The translations under genes and the position numbers were made by a program. Shown piece by piece: positions 1-5,806 of a stretch of 7,324 nt of DNA. Origin of the DNA: Rubrivivax sp. (lineage in GTDB: Bacteria > Pseudomonadota > Gammaproteobacteria > Burkholderiales > Burkholderiaceae); NCBI GenBank assembly GCA_004211235.1, contig SEEY01000187.1, positions 1 through 7,324 of the forward strand, written 5' to 3'. Position 1 is the stretch's first letter, and each line of letters starts with the position of its first letter. The notes under the pieces were generated by a model. It was not told the origin of the DNA. It searched no databases and was given only the letters and a program-made list of their open reading frames with translations.

Positions 1-870
1 GCATGGGCACCAACGGCGCGTTCTGCAGCTCCGGGCGCGGACAAAAACGGCGACGGCAAGCCCGAACAGGCCGTGCCGATGGTGCTGCTGGTGCACGGCG
101 GCCCCTGGGCGCGCGACGGCCATGGTTACAACGGCACGCAGCAGTGGCTGGCCAACCGTGGCTACGCCGTGCTGTCGGTGAACTACCGTGCCTCCACCGG
201 CTTCGGCAAGAAGTTCCTCAACGCCGGCAACATGCAGTGGGGCCTGGCCATGCACAACGACCTGATCGATGCCGTTGAATGGGCGGTCAAGCAGGGCGTC
301 ACGAGCGCCGACAAGGTGGCCATCATGGGCGGCAGTTACGGCGGCTATGCGGCGCTGGCCGGCCTGGCCTTCACGCCCACCACCTTCGCCTGCGCGGTGG
401 ACATCGTCGGCCCGTCCAATCTGGAAACCTTGCTGGGCACCATCCCGCCCTACTGGGAAGCCGGCAAGAAGCAGATGTACAGCCGCATGGGCGACCCGAC
501 GTCCGACGAGGGCAAGGCCGTGCTGCGCGCCGCCTCGCCGCTGTACAAGGCCGACCAGATCGTGCGCCCGCTGCTCATCGGCCAGGGTGCCAACGATCCG
601 CGCGTGAAGCAGGCGGAGTCCGACCAGATCGTCCAGGCCATGCAGGCCAAGAGCATCCCGGTCACCTATGTGGTCTACCCCGACGAGGGCCACGGCTTTG
701 CCAAGCCGAACAACCGCATCGGCTTCAACGCGATTGCCGAGAGCTTCCTGGGCAATTGCCTGGGCGGCCGCGTCGAGCCGCTGGCCGAGACGGTGCGCCA
801 GTCGACGGCGCAGATCGCGCACGGGGCGGACTTCCTGCCCGGCCTGAAGGCGGCAGCGGAGAAGAAATAG
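1..870 (+). CDS. S9 family peptidase (prolyl oligopeptidase family), C-terminal catalytic part; 5' end outside window
   Basis: The reading frame is open from base 1 to the TAG at 868-870, giving 289 residues, so this is a gene fragment and the GTG at 73 is an internal codon. The fragment is the alpha/beta-hydrolase domain of an S9 serine peptidase. It shows the early strand and oxyanion region VLLVHGGPW (about residues 27-35), the nucleophile elbow GGSYGG with Ser112, Asp199 in GANDPR and His231 in DEGHGF, in the order and spacing of the S9 triad. S9 enzymes cleave short peptides, often after proline or as dipeptidyl- or acylaminoacyl-peptidases; which of these applies is not visible. The missing upstream part should be a beta-propeller. 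Residues 14-22 (DKNGDGKPE) resemble a calcium loop in the linker before the hydrolase. A signal peptide cannot be judged. The gene converges on the minus-strand group. Confidence 0.93.
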   Translation, partial: AWAPTARSAAPGADKNGDGKPEQAVPMVLLVHGGPWARDGHGYNGTQQWLANRGYAVLSVNYRASTGFGKKFLNAGNMQWGLAMHNDLIDAVEWAVKQGVTSADKVAIMGGSYGGYAALAGLAFTPTTFACAVDIVGPSNLETLLGTIPPYWEAGKKQMYSRMGDPTSDEGKAVLRAASPLYKADQIVRPLLIGQGANDPRVKQAESDQIVQAMQAKSIPVTYVVYPDEGHGFAKPNNRIGFNAIAESFLGNCLGGRVEPLAETVRQSTAQIAHGADFLPGLKAAAEKK

Positions 871-886
871 ACGCGGCTTTGCGTGT

Positions 887-920
887 GCCCGGGGCGCTGC
901 TCAAGGCAATCGCCCCGGGC
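887..920. terminator. Stem-loop between convergent genes, possible bidirectional terminator
   Basis: GCCCGGGGCG at 887-896 is perfectly repeated in reverse complement at 911-920, around a 14-nt loop. It lies 16 nt past the plus-strand stop and 7 nt past the minus-strand stop, where a shared terminator is expected. There is no T-tract on either side, so intrinsic termination is not assured. It could instead be a 3'-end-protecting hairpin. Confidence 0.45.
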
Positions 921-927
921 GAGCGCC

Positions 928-1461
928 TCAATGCCCTGCGTGGGGCGTGTCTGCGTAGTAGCCGGCGCCGCGAAGTTTGGGGAACAGCCGTCCGCGCAGT
1001 TCCCCGGACTCACCGTTCTGCCATTCGCGGTCCCAGGTCGTCACCGTCAACTCGGTCGCCGCGAGCACCCGCAGCAGCCGCTCGCGTTTGCGCACGTGGC
1101 GGGCCTGATCGTCGGCGATGGGCATGAGCACGATGGAGCGCACCACGCCGTGCTCATCGCACAGCGCGAAGTCGACGGTCAGCAGCCCCGTGCGCGAAAG
1201 CCATTCGCGATAGGAATGCGCCGGCACGCGCACCAGCTTGTGCAGCGGCACATGGGCGAGCAGGAAGCCCTTCGGATGCTCCAGCGCCAGCGCGTGCGCG
1301 ATGGACTTGTGGGCATGGCGCTCTGCGCTCGCGAGCACGCGGGCGGCCGTGGGCGGCCAGCGCACGACGGTGTCACCGACGTCGGCGGCGCCGGCGCCGG
1401 CCGGTCGGGTGAGGCGACTCAACCAGGCACCGACGGCGCTGGGAAGGTGGAGGTTCAGCAT
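928..1461 (-). CDS. DUF2726-like protein of unknown function
   Basis: This gene encodes 177 residues. The ATG at 1461 is the only usual start in the frame, because an in-frame stop lies at 1515-1513. The central part (about residues 50-145) fits the DUF2726 pattern: a helix after RVLASAERHAH, a strand LLAHVPLHKLVRV, VDFALCDEHGVV, and a basic RKRERLLRVLAATELTV-TW segment. DUF2726 domains are thought to have a nuclease-like (PD-(D/E)XK-related) fold, and their cellular role is not established. The strand that usually carries acidic residues reads IVLMP here, so catalysis looks doubtful. The start overlaps the stop of a 34-codon frame by 7 nt (ATGCTGA), and no close Shine-Dalgarno is visible. 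Both facts suggest translational coupling in an ffh operon. Coding status is likely; the family call is from memory of related proteins. Confidence 0.75.
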   Translation of the reverse strand: MLNLHLPSAVGAWLSRLTRPAGAGAADVGDTVVRWPPTAARVLASAERHAHKSIAHALALEHPKGFLLAHVPLHKLVRVPAHSYREWLSRTGLLTVDFALCDEHGVVRSIVLMPIADDQARHVRKRERLLRVLAATELTVTTWDREWQNGESGELRGRLFPKLRGAGYYADTPHAGH

Positions 1462-1559
1462 GGCGGGCGACGGTAGCGGTGTTGCTCCCGCTTGAACATG
1501 CCGAGCCGGTCTTCAAGCGTGGGGGTCAGGTGTTTCCACCAAGCCCCGGCTCGCCTCAC
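1455..1559 (-). CDS. Candidate small protein (34 aa) between ffh and the DUF2726 gene
   Basis: The ATG-TGA end of ffh contains an overlapping GTG (1559-1557) that opens a 34-codon frame ending in TGA at 1457-1455. The predicted peptide is strongly basic (nine Arg/Lys against three Asp/Glu) with Trp7-Trp8, the segment LTPTLEDRLGMFKREQ at residues 11-26, an Arg-rich tail and a final Cys34. It has no signal peptide or membrane helix. Evidence for translation is contextual: GTGA overlap with the ffh stop, ATGCTGA overlap with the next start, a protein-like composition, and otherwise no explanation for about 94 bases between two coupled genes. A GAAGGG lies 12 nt before the GTG, a little far for a Shine-Dalgarno. 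I do not recognise a family. Alternatives are a leader peptide serving only to couple translation, or the displaced N-terminus of the next gene. Confidence 0.5.
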   Translation of the reverse strand: MRRAGAWWKHLTPTLEDRLGMFKREQHRYRRPPC

Positions 1560-2935
1560 ATGCCGGGCAGGCCCTTCATGCCGCCCATGCGCTTCATCAT
1601 CTTCATGAGGCCGCCGCCCTTCATCTTCTTCATCATCTGCTGCATCTGGTCGAACTGGTTCAGCAGGCGGTTGACGTCCTGGATCTGTACCCCGGCACCG
1701 GCGGCGATGCGGCGCTTGCGGCTGGCCTTGCTCTTGCCATCCATCAGCAGGGCAGGATGCGAGCGCTCCTTGGCGCTCATCGCGCGCAGGATGCCTTCCA
1801 TGCGCTTCATGTCGCGCTCGGCACGGTCCATGTCGGCCTGGCCGGGCTGCTTGTTGCCCATCATGTTCTGCGGCAGCTTGTCCATCAGCCCGCCCAGGCC
1901 GCCCATCTTCTTCATCTGCGCGATCTGGGTCAGGAAGTCGTTCAGGTCGAAGCCGCTGCCGCTCTTGAGCTTCTCGGCCATGGCCTGCGCCGAGGCCATG
2001 TCGACGTTGGCGGTGACCTGCTCCACGAGCGCCACGATGTCGCCCATGCCGAGCACGCGGCCGGCGTGGCGGTCGGCGTCGAAGACTTCCAGGCCGTCGA
2101 TCTTCTCGGACACGCCGGCGAACTTGATCGGCGCGCCGGTGATCTGGCGCACCGACAGCGCCGCGCCGCCGCGCGAATCGCCGTCGAGCTTGGTCAGGAT
2201 GACGCCGGTCAGCGGCAACGCTTCCTTGAAGGCCTTGGCGGTGTTGACCGCATCCTGGCCCTGCATCGCGTCGACGACGAACAGCGTCTCGACTGGGTTC
2301 AGCGTCGCGTGCAGCTCCTTGATCTCGGCCATCAGCACGTCGTCGATGGCGAGGCGGCCGGCTGTGTCGACCAGCAGCACGTCGAAGTAGTGGCGGCGGG
2401 CGTGGTCCAGCGCGGCCAGCGCGATGTCGCGCGGCTTCTGGTTCGGCTCGGACGGGAACCATTCGCCGCCGGCCTGCTTTGTCACCGTCTTCAGCTGCTC
2501 GATGGCGGCGGGGCGGTAGACGTCGGCCGAGACCGTCAACACCTTCTTCTTGCGCTTTTCAATCAGGTGCTTGGTGAGCTTGGCGGTCGTCGTCGTCTTG
2601 CCGGCGCCCTGCAGACCCGCCATCAGGATGACGGCAGGCGGCTGCACCGTGAGGTTGATGTCGGCCACGCCCTCGCCCATGGTCGCGGCGAGTTCCTTGT
2701 GGACGATGGAGACGAGCACCTGGCCCGGGTTCAGCGAACCGACGACCTCCTGGCCGAGCGCCTTTTCCTTCACGCGGGCGATGAAGTCGCGCACGACGGG
2801 CAGGGCCACGTCGGCCTCCAGCAGCGCCATGCGCACCTCGCGCAGCATGTCCTGCACGTTGCTCTCGGTGATGCGGGCCTGCCCGCGCATCGTCTTGACG
2901 AGGCGACTCAGGCGGTCGGTGAGATTGGAAGCCAT
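1556..2935 (-). CDS. ffh: Signal recognition particle protein Ffh (SRP54 GTPase)
   Basis: Ffh binds 4.5S RNA and the signal sequences of nascent inner-membrane proteins, and delivers the ribosome to FtsY at the membrane by paired GTP hydrolysis. The 459 residues match the usual family length and all three domains are present. The N domain is about residues 1-90. The G domain has GLQGAGKTTT (107-116), DVYRPAA (138-144), DTAGR (190-194) and TKLDGDSRGGAAL (248-260). The M domain is about 325-459, with 20 methionines, the RNA-binding SKASRKRRIAAGAG stretch (402-415) and a Met/Lys/Gly-rich tail ending LPGM. The ATG at 2935 gives the canonical MASNLTDRL start, although the frame stays open further upstream. 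No Shine-Dalgarno is evident before it. The stop overlaps the GTG of a small downstream frame. The gene is divergent from ypjD, an arrangement also found in E. coli. Confidence 0.98.
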   Translation of the reverse strand: MASNLTDRLSRLVKTMRGQARITESNVQDMLREVRMALLEADVALPVVRDFIARVKEKALGQEVVGSLNPGQVLVSIVHKELAATMGEGVADINLTVQPPAVILMAGLQGAGKTTTTAKLTKHLIEKRKKKVLTVSADVYRPAAIEQLKTVTKQAGGEWFPSEPNQKPRDIALAALDHARRHYFDVLLVDTAGRLAIDDVLMAEIKELHATLNPVETLFVVDAMQGQDAVNTAKAFKEALPLTGVILTKLDGDSRGGAALSVRQITGAPIKFAGVSEKIDGLEVFDADRHAGRVLGMGDIVALVEQVTANVDMASAQAMAEKLKSGSGFDLNDFLTQIAQMKKMGGLGGLMDKLPQNMMGNKQPGQADMDRAERDMKRMEGILRAMSAKERSHPALLMDGKSKASRKRRIAAGAGVQIQDVNRLLNQFDQMQQMMKKMKGGGLMKMMKRMGGMKGLPGM

Positions 2936-2994
2936 GGTTTGGGAGAGAGGCGTTCGCGCCAGAACGGCGACAGGCCAAAAGTACACTGCGATCC
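2936..2994. promoter_or_regulatory. Divergent intergenic region between ffh and ypjD (promoters expected)
   Basis: These 59 bp must hold the start signals of both the ffh and the ypjD groups. TACACT at 2982-2987 is a passable plus-strand -10 box (4 of 6 matches to TATAAT), but no -35 match sits 16-18 bp upstream. On the minus strand TTGGCC (2978-2973) is a weak -35 without a good -10. GGCG-TTCG-CGCC (2949-2960) and CGTTC-GCGCCA-GAACG (2951-2966) are small overlapping inverted repeats. Neither start codon has a clear Shine-Dalgarno. Function is inferred from position. Confidence 0.4.
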
Positions 2995-3876
2995 ATGAGT
3001 TTATCGCCCGCTCCCCTGGGAGGCGCCGCGGCGGCCGCCGCCGCCGGCCCCGGTGTCGCGCTGGCCATCGCCAGCGGCCTGGCGCTGCTGGGCTATGTCT
3101 GGGTCGGCCTGCTGCGCGCCCGTGCTGGCGATGCCGAGACTGCCACACGTCCACCGCTGCGTTCGGTGCCGCCCATGGCCCTGGCCTGGACGGCACAGTT
3201 CATCGCCCTCTATATAGACATCAGCGGCGTTGGCCTGGCCACGCCCGGCGCCCGCTTTGGCTTCGCGCCGGCACTGTCGATGACGACATGGCTGGTGCTG
3301 ACGGTCTATCTGATCGAAAGCCGCTTCCTGCCGCTGCACAGCGTGCGTCGCGTGCTGGCCTGGCTGGCAGCGGTGGCGGTGCTGCTGGCGTGGAGTTTTC
3401 CGGGCGAGAGCCGACCGCTGGCGGCCTCGCCGTGGGCGCCGCTGCACTGGGTGCTGGGGCTGGCGTCCTACGGCCTGTTCGGCGTCGCCGTGCTGCATGC
3501 CGCCTTGATGAACCGCGCCGAGAACCGGCTGCGCCACAGGCAGGCGGCGCCCGGCGGGCTGTCGGGACAGTTGCCCTTGCTGCAACTGGAGCGGTTGACT
3601 TTCAACTTCGTTGCCGCCGGCGTGAGCGTGCTGTCGCTCGCCATTGCGTTGGGCTGGTGGTTCACGCCGACCTGGCACTGGGACCACAAGAACCTGCTGG
3701 CCGTGCTGGGCTGGCTGGTGCTGACGGGCCTGCTGGTCGGCCGGCGCATCTACGGCTGGCGCGGGCGGCGGGCGACGCGCTGGCTGTACGCCGGCGCCGG
3801 GCTGCTGCTGCTGTCCTATGTCGGCTCGCGCTTCGTGCTCGAGGTGGTCCTGCAGCGTGGCGGGAGCGGCGGATGA
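2995..3876 (+). CDS. ypjD: YpjD/CcsA-like cytochrome c assembly family membrane protein
   Basis: This gene encodes 293 residues of an inner-membrane protein with about eight predicted helices (near 18-40, 59-80, 92-108, 116-134, 148-170, 204-222, 233-250 and 262-285). It fits the YpjD branch of the CcsA/CcmC/HemX superfamily. The signs are His151 in PLHWVLGLASYG, the late WHWDHKNLLAVLGWLV stretch (227-242) that recalls the heme-handling WWD region, GWRGRRA (254-260) and the ending GSRFVLEVVLQR. CcsA relatives handle heme for cytochrome c maturation. The role of YpjD itself is poorly defined, so heme handling here is inference. The ATG at 2995 is the first usual start after an in-frame stop at 2920-2922. 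The N-terminus has an unusual seven-alanine run (residues 11-17). The gene lies divergent from ffh, as in E. coli, and overlaps the next gene by ATGA. Confidence 0.9.
   Translation: MSLSPAPLGGAAAAAAAGPGVALAIASGLALLGYVWVGLLRARAGDAETATRPPLRSVPPMALAWTAQFIALYIDISGVGLATPGARFGFAPALSMTTWLVLTVYLIESRFLPLHSVRRVLAWLAAVAVLLAWSFPGESRPLAASPWAPLHWVLGLASYGLFGVAVLHAALMNRAENRLRHRQAAPGGLSGQLPLLQLERLTFNFVAAGVSVLSLAIALGWWFTPTWHWDHKNLLAVLGWLVLTGLLVGRRIYGWRGRRATRWLYAGAGLLLLSYVGSRFVLEVVLQRGGSGG
3862..3866 (+). promoter_or_regulatory. Ribosome binding site of the PP0621 gene
   Basis: GGGAG ends 6 nt before the ATG at 3873 and lies inside the last codons of ypjD. It supports this start and the ATGA overlap. Confidence 0.6.
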
Positions 3877-4124
3877 AGTACCTGCTGCTGCTGGCCGTGC
3901 TGGCCGTGCTGTTCTTCATGCTCGGCGCCAGGCGCCGTTCCGGATCGGACGCGCCTGAGGAGCGACGGCCGCAGCCACCCGCACCGGCGAAGCCGCAAGC
4001 CATGCTGCGCTGCGCCGAATGCGGCATGCACCTGCCCGCAGACGAAGCCCTCCCGGGCAGGGGCGGCGTGTTTTGCAGTTCGGCCCACCGCACCGGCTTC
4101 GAAGCCCGCCAGGGTCAGCCTTGA
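3873..4124 (+). CDS. PP0621 family small membrane-anchored zinc-ribbon-like protein
   Basis: This gene encodes 83 residues. An N-terminal hydrophobic helix (about 3-18, LLLLAVLAVLFFMLG) is followed by a basic, Pro-rich linker (19-42). A small cysteine module follows: Cys47-x2-Cys50, then Cys68 and His72, with His53 nearby, a spacing that suggests a bound zinc. The layout matches the PP0621 family, conserved but uncharacterised proteins found next to pilS/pilR in pseudomonads and betaproteobacteria. The basic residues after the helix suggest that the cysteine module faces the cytoplasm. The start is set by GGGAG 6 nt upstream and a 4-nt overlap with the ypjD stop. The stop in turn overlaps the TTG of pilS, so it should be made together with the kinase. 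Function is unknown; a partner role for PilS or YpjD is only a guess from position. Confidence 0.88.
   Translation: MKYLLLLAVLAVLFFMLGARRRSGSDAPEERRPQPPAPAKPQAMLRCAECGMHLPADEALPGRGGVFCSSAHRTGFEARQGQP
4111..4114 (+). promoter_or_regulatory. Ribosome binding site supporting the TTG start of pilS
   Basis: AGGG lies 6 nt before the TTG at 4121 and inside the end of the PP0621 gene. It favours TTG over the in-frame GTG at 4136, for which the spacing would be 21 nt. Confidence 0.5.
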
Positions 4125-5806
4125 GCCGGCCTGCGGTGCCCGGTCTGGGCAGCTGGTTCGTCGAGTCGCCGCCGGCCGAGCCTGCAGAGGGCAGTGCATC
4201 CTTTGACCGGTTGTACCGCGCCTTCCTGTCGGCGCGCGCGGCGCTCGGCCTGGCCCTCATTGCTGCGCAGCTGATCGCCTTGGCTGTTTCGACGCCGCCG
4301 GCCCGGTCGACGCTCGCATTGAGCGCCTTCTACGCAGCGGCGGCGGTCGGGCTGTGGCTGTTGCCGGGGCTGCGACCGGCGGCGTCGGCACCCAGCTTCG
4401 CACGCATCAGCAGCCCGCACTGGTGGAGCGCGATCGGCGTCGACCTCGTGCTGTTCGGCGTGCTGCATGCGCTGGACCCCAGCGGCGTGAACTACGGCGC
4501 CCTGTTCGTCATGCCGGTGCTGATGGCGGCCGTGCTCTGCCCACGCCGCCTGGCGCTTGCGACCGCAGCCATGGCGACGCTGGGCCTGCTGCTGGCGGCG
4601 GGCTGGTCACTGCTGCGCGGGGTGGATGTGGGCCTGAAGACGACGCAAGCCGGGCTGGTGGGCAGCGGGCTGTTCGCCGTCAGCCTGCTGGCCGGCGAGC
4701 TGAGCGCGCGCCTGGCGCGCGAGGAGAAGGCCGCGCGCGGCAGCCTGGCGCTGGCGCGGCAGCAGGAGTCGCTGAACCGCCTGGTCATCGACGAGATGCA
4801 GGAGGGCGTCCTCGTCGTCGACCGGCGCGGCCGGGTGCGGGCGATGAACCCGGCGGCGCGGTCGCTGCTGTGCGCGGCGCATGGCGAACTGAGCTGGCAG
4901 TTGCGCGGCCGGGCCGACTGGCAGCCGCTCGTGCACGCGCTGGAGATGGCCTATGCCGGCGGCGGTGCCAGCACCGGGGCCGAGATTGACGTGGCGCTGC
5001 CGCTGGACGGCGGCGTCACCCGCAGCCTGCGCCTGCGGCTGCGCTTCACGCGCCAGCGCGAAGGCAGCGAGGAGCTGTGCGTGATGTTCGTCGAGGACAA
5101 CCGCGACCTGCTCGCCCGCACGCGCCAGGAGAAGCTCGCCGCAATGGGCCGGGTCTCGGCCGGCATCGCCCATGAGATCCGCAATCCGCTGGCCGCCATT
5201 GCGCAGGCGAATGCGCTGATCGCCGAGGACGTTGCGGGCATGCGCGCCGAGGAGCTGACGCGCATGGTGGCCTCCAACGTGCAGCGCCTCAAGCGCCTGG
5301 TGGACGACGTGACCGAGGTGGCGCCCGGCATGCAACCCGACACCCAGGCGCTGGACGCCAGCGCCCTGGTGCATGAGACCTGCGTGGACTGGGTCGTCGT
5401 CAACGGCATCGAAGCCGGCACGGAGAGCCGCTTCCGGCTGCAGGTGGCCGCGCCAGGCTTGATGGCGCTGTTCGATGCGGAGCACCTGCGCCGCGTGCTC
5501 GTCAACCTGCTGGACAACGCGCAGCGCCATGCGGACGAGGGCGCCGGAGCGATCCGCGTCCGGCTGGACCGGGATGGCGATGCGCTGCAGCTCGTCGTGC
5601 GAAGCGCCGGCGCACCGGTGCCGCCGGACGTCGAGCGCCATCTCTTCGAACCTTTCTTCTCGACGCGCAGCCGCGGCTCGGGCCTGGGCCTCTATATTTG
5701 CCGCGAACTTTGCGAGCGCCATGGCGGTCGCATCGAATTCCGCCGCGCGGCCGATGCCGCGGCCAACGAATTTAGCGTGCGGCTGCGCACGCCCCCTGCC
5801 GCATGA
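4121..5806 (+). CDS. pilS: PilS-type sensor histidine kinase
   Basis: From the TTG at 4121 the protein has 561 residues. It has six predicted membrane helices (about 40-57, 65-82, 103-118, 125-140, 143-164, 176-195), as in PilS. A short charged helix, a PAS domain (about 215-330, with EGVLVVDRRGRVRAMNPAA), the H box GIAHEIRNP with phospho-acceptor His351, and a C-terminal ATPase domain follow. The latter has the N box NLLDN (462-466), the F box LFEPFF (508-513) and the G2 box GSGLGL (519-524). The G1 box is abnormal: S495-A496-G497-A-P stands where an aspartate (D-x-G) normally contacts adenine. PilS phosphorylates PilR to control pilin genes. The start has AGGG 6 nt upstream and a TTGA overlap with the PP0621 stop; GTG at 4136 is the alternative. 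The stop overlaps pilR (ATGA). Naming rests on the six-helix architecture and the PilR neighbour. Confidence 0.9.
   Translation: MSRPAVPGLGSWFVESPPAEPAEGSASFDRLYRAFLSARAALGLALIAAQLIALAVSTPPARSTLALSAFYAAAAVGLWLLPGLRPAASAPSFARISSPHWWSAIGVDLVLFGVLHALDPSGVNYGALFVMPVLMAAVLCPRRLALATAAMATLGLLLAAGWSLLRGVDVGLKTTQAGLVGSGLFAVSLLAGELSARLAREEKAARGSLALARQQESLNRLVIDEMQEGVLVVDRRGRVRAMNPAARSLLCAAHGELSWQLRGRADWQPLVHALEMAYAGGGASTGAEIDVALPLDGGVTRSLRLRLRFTRQREGSEELCVMFVEDNRDLLARTRQEKLAAMGRVSAGIAHEIRNPLAAIAQANALIAEDVAGMRAEELTRMVASNVQRLKRLVDDVTEVAPGMQPDTQALDASALVHETCVDWVVVNGIEAGTESRFRLQVAAPGLMALFDAEHLRRVLVNLLDNAQRHADEGAGAIRVRLDRDGDALQLVVRSAGAPVPPDVERHLFEPFFSTRSRGSGLGLYICRELCERHGGRIEFRRAADAAANEFSVRLRTPPAA

Noticed and set aside
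883..1476. 197-codon plus-strand frame opposite the DUF2726-like gene
   Set aside because: The minus-strand frame fits a known domain pattern and is coupled to its upstream neighbour. The plus frame has no family resemblance and would run through the hairpin.
1757..2998. Long plus-strand open frames (about 413 and 303 codons) across the ffh region
   Set aside because: They are antisense to a complete, canonical Ffh. Their His/Arg/Gln- or Ser/Arg-rich translations show no domain; such frames are expected opposite GC-rich coding DNA.
2550..3872. Upstream extension of the PP0621 frame through the ffh start and ypjD
   Set aside because: The frame is open for 524 codons, but only the part from 3873 looks like a protein. 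The rest is out of frame with or antisense to clear genes.
4607..5722. 371-codon minus-strand frame opposite pilS
   Set aside because: It is a complementary-strand frame of a kinase with all its domains in the plus frame, and its composition is low-information His/Gln/Arg-rich.
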